Assembly (NCBI GenBank): GCA_964036275.1
Contig: OZ038435.1
Coordinates: forward strand, 186,001 to 250,000
Direction of reading: 5' to 3'
DNA from: Litoditis marina
Taxonomy: Eukaryota > Nematoda > Chromadorea > Rhabditida > Rhabditidae
Length of the DNA: 64,000 bases
Positions 48,001 to 59,600 of this stretch are shown piece by piece. Below the pieces are notes generated by a model, which was not told the DNA's origin, did not search any database, and worked only from the letters and a program-made list of their open reading frames with translations. The translations under genes and the position numbers were made by a program. Position 1 is the first letter of the stretch; every line of letters begins with the position of its first letter.

Positions 48001-51000
48001 TTTGACTATTTACCATTGACTTTTGATTTTTGAGGGGGGGGGGCGTTCCGGTTTTCAGGCCGGTCAAAATTTTGGTCATCCCTGGTGTCAGCTTTGAAAC
48101 TTGATAAACAGTTAATTCAAACCAAAAAGAGTTTGTGATACATGAGGCTTCTGGGGAACAGAGCTTTTGGGAGTTTCATATTTGTTGTGAGATTGTTAAA
48201 TTTCTCAAAATGATATTCTAATGATGGACCGTTTCTGTTGTCAGGTGTTATGAACTATCAAGGAGCCAATATCCAATTGCTCGATTTGCCCGGAATTATC
48301 GAGGGCGCCTCACAGGGAAAAGGTTCGTTCGCTCAGATCATGTTTGCTTGTTTCATTTCTCTGTTATCTATAATTTCACTATTACTCACTTCTTTGAACT
48401 TTGAATATTTGTTTTAGTAATTAATGAGCTACGAATGGATGAACACATCTTTGTATACAACAGATTTTTTGCTCTAAATACCCCGAATTTCATGATATTG
48501 GGTCAGAACAAACTACATTTGTGCAGGTTTCGAAGGAACCATTCAGACAAGACTGCTACTTTAATTTTCAGCCTGAAGTAGGGTTACATTACGTGTAGAT
48601 GCCTGGTAGTGTAATGAGATTGCTTTAGAATAGAGTGCTTATTAGCTTATTCACGATTAAAAACGTGTCTCTCCACATTGGTATATATGCTTTGTACTGT
48701 TCTTTTTTGTCTTAAAAATGTTCAGATTACAAATGATTCTAACTCCGAATTGGTTGCAGGTCGTGGTCGGCAGGTTATCGCCGTGGCCAAGACAGCGGAC
48801 GTGATTCTGATGATGTTGGACGCGGGCAAGAGTGACCAGCAGAAGCGACTGCTCGAGAGGGAGTTGGAGAGCGTCGGAATCCGACTTAACAAACGACCGC
48901 CCCACATCTATGTCAAGCAGAAGAAGGTACGCTTTTCTTCATTATCTCTTGCTTACCCTAATGTGAGGGTAATAAGGGACCCTTCGAAACGGCAGTGAAA
49001 TTAGTGCAAATTGAAAAATGACATTGTTTGAATTGCGTGTCCAAATAGAATTCTAGATGCTAGCCTGTCCAGTTGGCATATGTAACTTTTTGTAGTTTGG
49101 TGCTACGAAACTTTTTAGAAAGCGAAGTAAGGTGTCCGACTTGTGTCATTTAGAAGAAGTTACCTAGAACAATTCCGTTCGATAGGTAGGTGCCCGGTTC
49201 AGAGTTTGAAAAACTGATTATCCCTCGTGGAAAAACCACAAATTCATGCGTCCCTCTAGTTTATCAATAACTGCAGACTGCGCCAATTTCAATATATTTA
49301 TTTGCAGGTGGGTGGGGTGAAATTCACACATACCGTGCCCCTGACTCATTGCAACGAGAAAATGATCATGCATATTTTGCACGAATACAAAATATTCAAC
49401 GCCGACGTCGTCTTCAGAGAGGATTGCACGTGAGTTCAATTCGACTTTTTCGTTCTTCAATGCAGAGGCTAACTTTCGTCATGAAAATCAACTCTTTTTC
49501 ACTTTTTACATACTTTCTAATTATCTCTACTTACAGATCAATTATTACTTAGCACAGTCCATACCACTGTGACAATCTTTTAACTCTTTTAACGTATGTA
49601 GACTTGTTTCCCTAGTGCAATTGTATATTGTTGCCACGCTTTATACATTCCGATATATCCCAATCCGAAGTTTGTATCCTCTTTTGCGAAGTTAACATTT
49701 ACAAAGAGAAAAGAGATTATATTCCCTACACTACTAATTCCAGTTGTTATTCTTCTCTATTTCAGGGTTGATGAGTTTATCGACGTGATTGTGGGCAGTC
49801 GGGTGTACATCACATGCCTCTACGTGTACAACAAAATTGATCAGATATCGATTGAAGAAATTGATCGATTGGCTAGGTTGGTTTCAAACTTTAGCGGTTA
49901 CTAATACAAATTATGTAGTAAATTACAAGGTATTCTATTTGATTGTGAATGATGTCATTGGCTAGTGGTCAGGGCATCTTCTTATTTCATTTTTCTGTTT
50001 TCAAGAAGTAGTTTACAGGAAACCTCATCACGTGGTAATCTCTTGCGAGATGAAGTTGAACACCGACTATTTGCTGGAAAAGATCTGGGAGTATTTGGCT
50101 TTGCTGCGAGTCTACACCAAGAAACCGGGAAACGCTCCAGATCTAGGTGAGACGGTAGCTGAAATTGGTCGGATAATGATGTTTATCATGGGGTTTATAG
50201 AGCAGAATGATAGTTTTTCATCATCTAACCAGCTCTTTGGAAACAATATATAGACTTCACTAGCATCAGATTGATGAGTTGATCCGAAAACAAGTTTTGG
50301 TTGTTTCTCGCGCAGAAACCTAATTTTTCGGAGAATTTGTTTCCCGAATCGTTTTATTCCCGAACACATATGAATTAGTTCTCATATTTGTGTGTGTCTG
50401 AGCAGTTGCTTTTCATGTATTTGAATCAATACTCGGTCTTGGATTGGAGAATATGTGTTTAATCTTTCATAATCGCTCTTCCAGGTCCGGAAGACGGTAT
50501 AATTCTGCGTGCCGGAGCCACCGTCGAACATTGCTGTCACGCTCTTCATAGAACACTGGCCAGCCAATTCAGGTCGGTTAGAATTCCGTATTATGCACTT
50601 TTTATTTTGATTTATTAATAACCACTCTATCTCTCTTTCTATTCCAACATTCGGCACACGTGTACATGTCCTTTTAGTCTGACTCTGACATGATTTGTCA
50701 ACTTCGTAATTTAAGATTCAAGTTTTAAAGATTTATTCATTCATTTGCTCTAGTTGCGATATGATGTTCCTTTAGCTAGGGATGACTGTTCGTGCAAGTT
50801 GATATACATGGGTGAAACCTCCGTATTTCTGCTCATTTCCAAGCTGTCGGGAAATGTTTCATTGTAAGGGAGCCACTAGCTAATTCTTATCTATTTTCAA
50901 TATATATAGAACATTTTGTGTGTTGCAGATATGCCATCGTATGGGGTACGAGTACGAAGTTTTCCCCGCAAAGGGTCGGCATACAGCACAAGTTGGATCA

Positions 51001-51031
51001 CGAGGATGTTATTCAGATTGTCAAGAAGTAG
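45032..51031 (+). CDS. drg2: DRG2, developmentally regulated GTP-binding protein 2
   Basis: Translational GTPase of the Obg/DRG family, stabilised by an RWD-domain partner (DFRP2/RWDD1; Gir2 in yeast), acting with ribosomes in the cytosol. Exons: 45032-45124, 47252-47359, 47596-47698, 48245-48322, 48760-48926, 49308-49429, 49766-49876, 50019-50146, 50485-50572, 50929-51031; 366 residues (human 364). Visible: N-terminal helical [20 protein letters not shown], the G1 motif GFPSVGKST (about 69-77), [15 protein letters not shown] (G3 region, about 116-130), G4 NKID (246-249), G5 SCEMKLN, and a C-terminal TGS domain ending [14 protein letters not shown]-type DRG1 residues are absent, and the [13 protein letters not shown] block and the tail favour DRG2 over DRG1. 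Intron 1 (2.1 kb) carries a LINE; intron 3 carries a hAT-like MITE. Confidence 0.96.
45367..46888 (+). mobile_element. 5'-truncated, 5'-inverted non-LTR retrotransposon (LINE)
   Basis: Flanked by an exact 12-bp target duplication GTTTCACCCAGT (45355-45366, 46889-46900) and ending in a TTGTA repeat tail, as in RTE-like LINEs. From about 45461 to 46861 it encodes the reverse transcriptase and C-terminal region. The first 94 bp (45367-45460) are inverted: read on the minus strand they encode the peptide that normally precedes the RT core (it includes [14 protein letters not shown]). This is the footprint of twin priming during insertion. Endonuclease sequence is absent because of the truncation. 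The RTE-like assignment is an inference. Confidence 0.9.
45480..46861 (+). pseudogene. Broken LINE reverse transcriptase
   Basis: Reverse transcriptase remnant. The first frame gives [20 protein letters not shown] and [13 protein letters not shown] (RT motifs 1-2). A frameshift between about 45775 and 45800 moves the reading to the next frame, which continues [12 protein letters not shown] (motif A), [14 protein letters not shown] (motif B) and [10 protein letters not shown] (motif C with catalytic DD), then a thumb and C-terminal region with [18 protein letters not shown] and [12 protein letters not shown], to the stop near 46859. Catalytic residues remain but the frameshift and missing 5' end make it non-autonomous. 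Confidence 0.88.
47850..48084. mobile_element. hAT-like MITE in DRG2 intron 3
   Basis: Starts CAGGGATGACCAAA and ends TTTTGGTCATCCCTG, a good inverted repeat. An exact 8-bp duplication GTGTCAGC lies at 47842-47849 and 48085-48092. The interior has G runs (14 and 10) adjoining GTCG and GTTCC. Ends and duplication length are textbook hAT. Confidence 0.87.
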
Positions 51032-51340
51032 AAAACGCACTTGTAGTTTGGTGTCTAGTTTAGTTTCGCATGGGTTTCGAGTATTTGCTGACAGTCGTAC
51101 ACGTTTGCCAATCCAAGGCCCTTTTCCGGTTTCTTATCCATTGTTTTATCTTGTTTCTTGTTGAGTTCATATTATATGTGATAAATAATTCTATTTGCAA
51201 GATTTGATTGTTTGTATAATTTCAGCCGTTCTGTAGCGGCTTCGTTATTTGCGTGCTCTTTATGTTGTTGTGTGATGTTCTTAACTGTCGGCTTTGGGCT
51301 GAGTTTCCTTAGATTCTCAAATGGGTTCAGTTTCGGAAAA
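51032..51340. other. DRG2-TM2D2 intergenic region
   Basis: Only 352 bp separate the DRG2 stop from the TM2D2 start. It is T-rich. No independent core promoter is apparent. This is the shortest same-strand gap in the window and the best candidate for an operon junction. Confidence 0.55.
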
Positions 51341-51353
51341 CTGTTTTTTGCAG
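51341..51353 (+). promoter_or_regulatory. Candidate trans-splice acceptor of TM2D2
   Basis: CTGTTTTTTGCAG ends at 51353, 30 nt before the ATG at 51384. It is a strong polypyrimidine acceptor with no convincing upstream coding exon. Confidence 0.5.
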
Positions 51354-51383
51354 TCAATTTTGATGCTAGAGAATGGTTTCAAC

Positions 51384-53164
51384 ATGATTATTCACGTACT
51401 GCTGGCCATATGTTCTTGTGTAGTAAATGCTGGTCTCACCAAGGATGCTGTTTATGTGAGTTTTCGGAATGTTGTTACATAATGAATTCCATCTATGCAC
51501 AGGCTGGATTATACAAATTAGTTTGGAGGTGTTCTAATCTTATATAACCTAGTTCATTAATCCATCTTCGTTCTTTTCATTTTGGGTTGAATATATCGAG
51601 AAAGGTGCCGGCAGGCTGTCTATTATAATTATCATATCCATATGTTGCAGCAGCCCCCTGCTTGTCCTCAGATGAAGGATAATTTCCCGGCGGGACCCCT
51701 GGTGCCCTGTTCCTTTCTGCCCGAACAGTTTGTCACCTGTAATTCCCCCGAACAGGCCCCCTCTACGCTAAATGAAACTGAGGTCAGTTAGCATTCAACT
51801 TGGTTGACAAATGGGGTTGAGGCTGACTGAACATTAGTGAATTTTCGATATTTATATTCTAATAACTATACTTCAACATATGCGGACATAGGCAACACCA
51901 CCGTTCGCTAAGAAGTTTGTGTGACTGAATTTCAATCAATTTCCACAAGGAACCGGATGTTTTGTTAACCATGTATTTAACCAGTTCACCCTTTTTCTAT
52001 GAACCCCTTCGTAACTACTACAATTGACGGACCGCTGCTTATCTTATGATACATTTCCAGTCCCACTCGGGTTACTGTAGTCGTTTCGGAGGTCAAAGGG
52101 CGGAGGACGTGGAATGGACGAATGTCACATGTTGGGTGATAGACTGTAGCATCGAGTGTCGCGGCGAGCGGTTCTTTCCCAGGGAAGTGCCCTGCATCAA
52201 GTGAGTTGTTTCTAGGTTATGCGCCGTACGTGAGGTGACATTGTTGTTCACAGAAATTCATTGAAAGTTATGTGTTGGTGAGAGATAATGTTTCATCGGT
52301 AAATTGCAATTACTATTGAAAGAAGGGTAGTTCCAAAGTATGTTACGAATTAAAACGGATGACTCTACGTTTGTTGTGTGCTTTTGCGTATCAACGTTAA
52401 ACCTGTAACGCTGGCTTCATACGCTATGACTGACGTCATAAAGTGAACTGTATCCGTGACGAAAAACCCGATCATTAGTTACGTTTTACACATCACCGCG
52501 TAGGACATATTTGACAACTTTTATTGTCCTTGTTCTTCTGAGTAGGTGGTTTCTTGCTTTGCCTAATACACTGTATTAATATACTAATGTATAAGACTGG
52601 ATACAAGTGCATAAAAACGTGAAGATATTGAAACTGAAATAGGGGTCAGTTTTGAATAGTTGTCTTTCGATTATTCGATGTGATTCAGGTACACTGGCCA
52701 CTATTTCCTGTCTACTCTACTCTATTCGGTCCTTCTCGGAGTGGTTGCCGTGGACAGATTCTGTCTGGGGTATTCTGCCATCGCCGTCGGAAAGTTGATG
52801 ACGCTAGGTCAGTTTATCGATTAACTATTAAATATTCCAGTGAATTTGTATGAATATCTCTAGAAATTCACAACACGAACTACTTTTTTCGCCGATATGT
52901 GAAGCAATTACCTAATTCTCATCAAAAATCAAGACGTTTCGGGTTTCGGGTATTCAAATGAAAATAAAACAGACACCTTTCACAAAATAAGCGCACCTTA
53001 CTGATGTGTAACGATATAACAGACCACGAATTGATATAAGGTTCACTCGTTGGAATGATTTATTTGCAGGAGGACTAGGCGTCTGGTGGATAATCGACAT
53101 CTTTCTTCTGGTCACCGGCAACCTCACCCCGGCTGATGGCTCGAACTGGGAGCCATACTATTAG
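51384..53164 (+). CDS. tm2d2: TM2 domain-containing protein 2
   Basis: Small membrane protein of the conserved TM2D family, linked genetically in flies to Notch signalling; its biochemical role is unknown. Exons: 51384-51455, 51651-51782, 52061-52200, 52689-52807, 53070-53164; 185 residues (human 214). Exon 1 supplies a signal peptide ([16 protein letters not shown], cleavage likely after residue 16). The ectodomain has [15 protein letters not shown] and conserved cysteines with possible N-glycosylation sites (NET, NVT). Then [20 protein letters not shown] (TM1), the family DRF motif in VDRFCLGY, and [20 protein letters not shown] (TM2), ending [11 protein letters not shown]. The tail and IKYTGHYF favour TM2D2 over TM2D1 and TM2D3. 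Exon 1 rests on frame, signal-peptide character and splice sites. Confidence 0.92.
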
Positions 53165-53629
53165 AAACATTTGTAAAATTTTCGTTATATTCAACCTGTT
53201 TAGTTTAACTTGAATGACCGAGAGTTTGCTCCATTTTTGCTCATGTACTAAGAATTTTGATTTTCTTCTTCATATTTTCGGAACAAGATTGTTAACAGGT
53301 TGAAACAATTTGTTACGGTGAAACTGAGTCTCTATAATTATTCTGTATTAGAAAAAAAACACTTTTGCTCGGGTTCAGGTCAAGTATTGATCCAGCTAGC
53401 TGTAACATAAACATCCATTTTGCACTAAGCAAACTTCTACGTGTGTACATTATTAAAAATGAACGTGTATTTATGACATTGTTTTTGATATTTCTGTATA
53501 TATTTTTCATTTTACTATAAATTTATTTTATGTAAAACTCAGTTTTGGTTTCCTTGATATGGGTTGTTCACCTGTACCGTATTTGAACTTTCATGAGCCT
53601 GTTTTATCTTTTTTCTGCCATTCGAGATT
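53165..53629. other. TM2D2-AP2M1 intergenic region
   Basis: 520 bp from the TM2D2 stop to the AP2M1 start, AT-rich, with no recognisable gene or repeat. Spacing is compatible with an operon. Confidence 0.55.
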
Positions 53630-53630
53630 T

Positions 53631-53640
53631 GGTTTTTCAG
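53631..53640 (+). promoter_or_regulatory. Candidate trans-splice acceptor of AP2M1
   Basis: GGTTTTTCAG ends at 53640, 44 nt before the ATG at 53685. A second, weaker CAG ends at 53683, directly before the start codon. Confidence 0.45.
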
Positions 53641-53684
53641 TTTCGAATAGGATGCACAGAAGTCAGTAGGAATCGCTCGGCAGA

Positions 53685-56600
53685 ATGATTGGAGGAATAT
53701 TCTTCTATAACCACAAGGTATGTGCTCAGAATTGACTTCGTATATGATGTTGAAAAAGTTTTTGGCTCTGTCCTGTTTGTAATTTATTTTTGTGTCACAT
53801 ATTAGTTCTGAAGATTTTTTCGCATATAACAAAGTTCGGGCTGTCTTCATCTACCGTAGTTATGGTGGAAAAGAGGTGGGCGAAAGTGTACTAAATATGT
53901 ACGGCCAAGCAGGGGAGGTTTTGTAATGTCTTTCGTCACTGTCAAAGTTCGGGGCTGTCTTCATCTACCGTAGTTATGGTGGAAAAGGGGTGGGGCGAAA
54001 GTGTACTAAATATGTACGGCCAAGCAGGGGAGGTTTTGTAATGTCTTTCGTCACTGTCAAAGTTCGGGGCTGTCTTCATCTACCGTAGTTATGGTGGAAA
54101 AGGGGTGGGCGAAAGTGTACTAAATATGTACGGCCAAGCAGGGGAGGTTTTGTAATGTCTTTCGTCACTGTCAAAGTTCGGGGCTGTCTTCATCTACCGT
54201 AGTTATGGTGGAAAAGGGGTGGGCGAAAGTGTACTAAATATGTACGGCCAAGCAGGGGAGGTTTTGTAATGTCTTTCGTCACTGTCAAAGTTCGGGGCTG
54301 TCTTCATCTACCGTAGTTATGGTGGAAAAGGGGTGGGCGAAAGTGTACTAAATATGTACGGCCAAGCAGGGGAGGTTTTGTAATGTCTTTCGTCACTGTC
54401 AAAGTTCGGGGCTGTCTTCATCTACCGTAGTTATGGTGGAAAAGGGGTGGGCGAAAGTGTACTAAATATGTACGGCCAAGTAGGGGAGGTTTTGTAATGT
54501 CTTTCGTCACTGTCAAAGTTCGGGGCTGTCTTCATCTACCGTAGTTATGGTGGAAAAGGGGTGGGCGAAAATGTACTAAATATGTACGGCCAAGCAGGGG
54601 AGGTTTTGTAATGTCTTTCGTCACTGTCAAAGTTCGGGGCTGTCTTCATCTACCGTGGTTATGGTGGAAAAGGGGTGGGCGAAAGTGTACTAAATATGTA
54701 CGGCCAAGCAGGGGAGGTTTTGTAATGTCTTTCGTCACTGTCAAAGTTCGGGGCTGTCTTCATCTACCGTAGTTATGGTGGAAAAGGGGTGGGCGAAAGT
54801 GTACTAAATATGTACGGCCAAGCAGGGGAGGTTTTGTAATGTCTTTCGTCACTGTCAAAGTTCGGGGCTGTCTTCATCTACCGTAGTTATGGTGGAAAAG
54901 GGGTGGGCGAAAGTGTACTAAATATGTACGGCCAAGCAGGGGAGGTTTTGTAATGTCTTTCGTCACTGTCAAAGTTCGGGGCTGTCTTCATCTACCGTAG
55001 TTATGGTGGAAAAGGGGTGGGCGAAAGTGTACTAAATATGTACGGCCAAGCAGGGGAGGTTTTGTAATGTCTTTCGTCACTGTCAAAGTTCGGGGCTGTC
55101 TTCATCTACCGTAGTTATGGTGGAAAAGGGGTGGGCGAAAGTGTACTAAATATGTACGGCCAAGCAGGGGAGGTTTTGTAATGTCTTTCGTCACTGTCAA
55201 AGTTCGGGGCTGTCTTCATCTACCGTGGTTATGGTGGAAAAGGGGTGGGCGAAAGTGTACTAAATATGTACGGCCAAGCAGGGGAGGTTTTGTAATGTCT
55301 TTCGTCACTGTCAAAGTTCGGGGCTGTCTTCATCTACCGTAGTTATGGTGGAAAAGGGGTGGGTGAAAGTGTACTAAATATGTACGGCCAAGCAGGGGAG
55401 GTTTTGTAATGTCTTTCGTCACTGTCAAAGTTCGGGGCTGTCTTCATCTACCGTAGTTATGGTGGAAAAGGGGTGGGTGAAAGTGTACTAAATATGTACG
55501 GCCAAGCAGGGGAGGTTTTGTAATGTCTTTCGTCCCTGTCAAAGTTCGGGGCTGTCTTCATCTACCGTAGTTATGGTGGAAAATGGGTGGGCGAAAGTGT
55601 ACTAAATATGTACCGCCAAGCAGGGGAGGTTTTGTAATGTCTTTCGTCACTGTCAAAGTTCGGGGCTGTCTTCATCTACCGTGGTTATGGTGGAAAAGGG
55701 GTGGGCGAAAGTGTACTAAATATGTACGGCCAAGCAGGGGAGGTTTTGTAATGTCTTTCGTCACTGTCAAAGTTCGGGGCTGTCTTCATCTACCGTAGTT
55801 ATGGTGGAAAAGGGGTGGGTGAAAGTGTACTAAATATGTACGGCCAAGCAGGGGAGGTTTTGTAATGTCTTTCGTCACTGTCAAAGTTCGGGGCTGTCTT
55901 CATCTACCGTAGTTATGGTGGAAAAGGGGTGGGTGAAAGTGTACTAAATATGTACGGCCAAGCAGGGGAGGTTTTGTAATGTCTTTCGTCCCTGTCAAAG
56001 TTCGGGGCTGTCTTCATCTACCGTAGTTATGGTGGAAAATGGGTGGGCGAAAGTGTACTAAATATGTACGGCCAAGCAGGGGAGGTTTTGTAATGTCTTT
56101 CGTCACTGTCAAAGTTCGGGGCTGTCTTCATCTACCGTGGTTATGGTGGAAAAGGGGTGGGCGAAAGTGTACTAAATATGTACGGCCAAGCAGGGGAGGT
56201 TTTGTAATGTCTTTCGTCACTGTCAAAGTTCGGGGCTGTCTTCATCTACCGTAGTTATGGTGGAAATAGGGTGAGGCGAAAGTGTACTAAATATTTACGG
56301 CCAAGCAGGGGAGGTTTTGTAATGTCTTTCGTCACTGTCAAAGTTCGGGGCTGTCTTCATCTACCGTAGTTATGGTGGAAAAGGGGTGGGGCGAAAGTGT
56401 ACTAAATATGTACGGCCAAGCAGGGGAGGTTTTGTAATGTCTTTCGTCACTGTCAAAGTTCGGGGCTGTCTTCATCTACCGTAGTTATGGTGGAAAAGGG
56501 GTGGGCGAAAGTGTACTAAATATGTACGGCCAAGCAGGGGAGGTTTTGTAATGTCTTTCGTCACTGTCAAAGTTCGGGGCTGTCTTCATCTACCGTAGTT

Positions 56601-59600
56601 ATGGTGGAAAAGGGGTGGGGCGAAAGTGTACTAAATATGTACGGCCAAGCAAGGGAGGTTTTGTAATGTCTTTCGTCACTGTTCACAGATAGGATGTGAC
56701 CCAGTGTCAGTTGTAGTTTGATCGCAATACACGCCAAAATACACGAGGTTGGACCGAGAGCGACGGAATCGTACTACAAACACAAGGCTTTGGCGCTTTT
56801 GAAAATAGCAAATCCTATATAAGGCACAGGTGGGATTCCACGGTCCACTGACCGGGGGATCTTTAACTATTTAACAGACTGGACGAGAGGAGACCTACAA
56901 CTATTTGACAAATTACCCAGTTTTGTGATTTCGTGCCACTGAATTAGAGAGGGACCTATAACTTTTCGTGTTTTTCAGCGGGAGGGATCATTAACTCTTT
57001 AGACCCCTAACCACGACTATCCCACATATGATATAAGGAGTATTGTTTTGCAGGGTGAGGTGCTGATCTGTCGAATCTTTCGTGATGACGTCACAAGAGA
57101 GGCTGTGAACGCCTTCAGAGTCAGCGTCATACACGCCAGGCAGCAGGTAGCATCATACATCACGAAATTGGACTATTGTACAAATAGGAAACCTATTCTC
57201 GATGTGAATACGTTGAATTTTATGATTTTGCAACAAAACATTGCTAAAAAAGATATTGGCGAGAAGGTAGTATTTCTTTGCATATCTCCCGCTATGGGAA
57301 CGAATTCACTGAATTTTGGGTAGCATACATCTACACATGCATTATGCTTGTCACAAAGCTTTTAATCACTCGTAACCGTCATTTTATGGAGAAAACACGA
57401 TCCCCCGTGTTTAGCTCACTTTATCGTCTTTTCTTTGACTTGACGGCTTGACGCTCAATTTTTTTTTATTGTGACCACCCATATGAACGATCAGCGAAAG
57501 GTACGAATAGGAGTCGAAACAAGGTTGAATCCATCATCTTTTTTTTAAATACCTGCTTTGTATGGGATATTTCGGTTGGTTCATCGCGTGAGTTCGTGGT
57601 TTGCTCACACAACTATGTTGACAATTGTACTGGCTGCAGATATGGAATGATTTTCAGTTTGAAGTTCGTGTTTCAGGTTCGTACTCCGATGACTCTAATT
57701 GGCCGAACTTCGTTCCTCTACAGAAAGTGCGGATCGGTTTGGATAGTGGCCGCCACACGCAAAGACGCCAATGCACCTGCCATCTTCGAGGCACGTTTCA
57801 GCAATTTTATGTCACAGTTATATGAATGTGCGAAGTAAAAGATGAACTCAAAAATCACATTCATATAACAATAACTATATTTATATAACAGAGCACATTC
57901 ATATAACTATAACCCCCAAAACGTCCACAATATATTTTGTTCAAATATATTTTATGTCACGTTGTAACTTACAATTCTGCGCTTGCAGTCTCTGAAACTT
58001 TCTATTGCGGTTTATTACCTTGAAAACTCTGAAGTGATAAAATCTATTTACTTCTGAAACCGAATGATTGTGTTTGTGTTTCAGGTGTTGGCCAAATTGA
58101 ACAACACCATGGTGGAGTATTTTGGCAAAGTAACAGAGGTGAGTCAGCTGTGTATCTTGTGAATAGTAAAAGTGAGCAATACCGGAAAGTTGTACTTTCG
58201 AACCGCACCTTTGAACTATTGGCTGTTGATTCGGTCGCTTACAGTTTCGTGTATCTATATACTACAGTAAAGTTGTACGAACAGCCGGGAAAATTCTAAA
58301 AACGAGCTCATTTTTCGAACATATCATGACTTTTCCTATTCTTGCAGCTAAATTACGGGGTTTTACGTATTTTAATAAAAAACGGATTACTTTCAATTGG
58401 GTAGTCACATCTTTATTGTGTGTATGTACATCACTTTTTCTCATTTCGTTTGTTTTGCAGGACAGCGTGCGTTCGAATTTCGTGTTAATCTACGAACTTC
58501 TGGACGAACTGGTCGACTTCGGCTACCCCCAACTGACGGATGCGTCTATTCTCAAGTCGTATATCACACAGTCGGGGGTGCGAGCGGTGACCAAAGAGGA
58601 ACAACAACAGATTACCAGTCAGGTAGGGGAAAATTATATAGTCGGTTACACACCCTTATAACCATTAATATTCTCAAACATCCAGGACAAAGTTTGGTAT
58701 ATTGGAGTTTTTTGGATTTTTCAAACTTTTGGTAGGGTCTATCTAGCTTACCTCCTACAAACTCTGAAAGTTTCAAACCAAAAAATTCAATTATTCATTA
58801 GAAAATTATTCCTGAATATTGGACGGCTCACTGTGGGAGGTCATTGATTGGTGAAACGGAGTATACTCTTTCGTCGATGGATACCTATTTTATCTTACAG
58901 GATAGGTCTATCCATCTCATATTCTGAGAGGGGGAAGGGAATACCCACATAATAAAAACAATCAGTATGTTCAGCGCGCTATCGCGACTATGAAAAGGTC
59001 TGCCTGCTAGTTCACCGGTGAAGTTTAATGATTGTATCTCCCTTTTCAGGTGACAGGTCAGATCAGTTGGCGTCGCGAGGGCATCAAATACAGAAGAAAC
59101 GAGCTGTTCATCGATGTCATCGAACACGTAAATCTCCTGATGAGTCAACAAGGTTTGTCCCACACCCAAATTCCTCGAGTCGATAGTTGCGTTTCGAATA
59201 AACTTACATTAATACATGAAATGACTTTATTGTCCACAAAATATTATTGAAAATCAGGTGTTTTATCTGGGTGAAAATACTACAAAACTGGGTGGCAAGT
59301 CTGGAAAGTGAGGTTTTAACCAGTAAAGGTGGGCCAATTACACATGCAACCGGGTTGCATGCAACCAGGTTGCATGTGTAAAGACAGTTTGGTTGCTTAC
59401 CAAATGTAACCGGGTTGCTTTCGGTTGCTTTTCAAATGCAACCAAATTGCATTAAAAACCGGAAAATGTCCAGAAATTGAGTGTTTGGTTGCATTTGAAA
59501 AGCAACCAAAAGCAACCCGGTTGCATTTGAAAAGCAACCGAATTTTCTTAACACATGCAACCCGGTTGCATTTTGGTTGCATGCAACCTGGTTGCATGTG

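Noticed and set aside
51212..51547. 111-codon frame before TM2D2 with many Cys and Phe
   Set aside because: It overlaps the 3' UTR of DRG2 and the TM2D2 acceptor in a different frame; the signal-peptide exon at 51384-51455 explains this stretch better.
55583..56254. Repeated 71-codon open frames containing [17 protein letters not shown]
   Set aside because: They arise because the 114-bp satellite unit is a multiple of three and some units lost a TAG stop; most units are closed and the array is intronic.
53831..56682. CRISPR array
   Set aside because: Units are contiguous tandem repeats without spacers, in a spliced eukaryotic gene.
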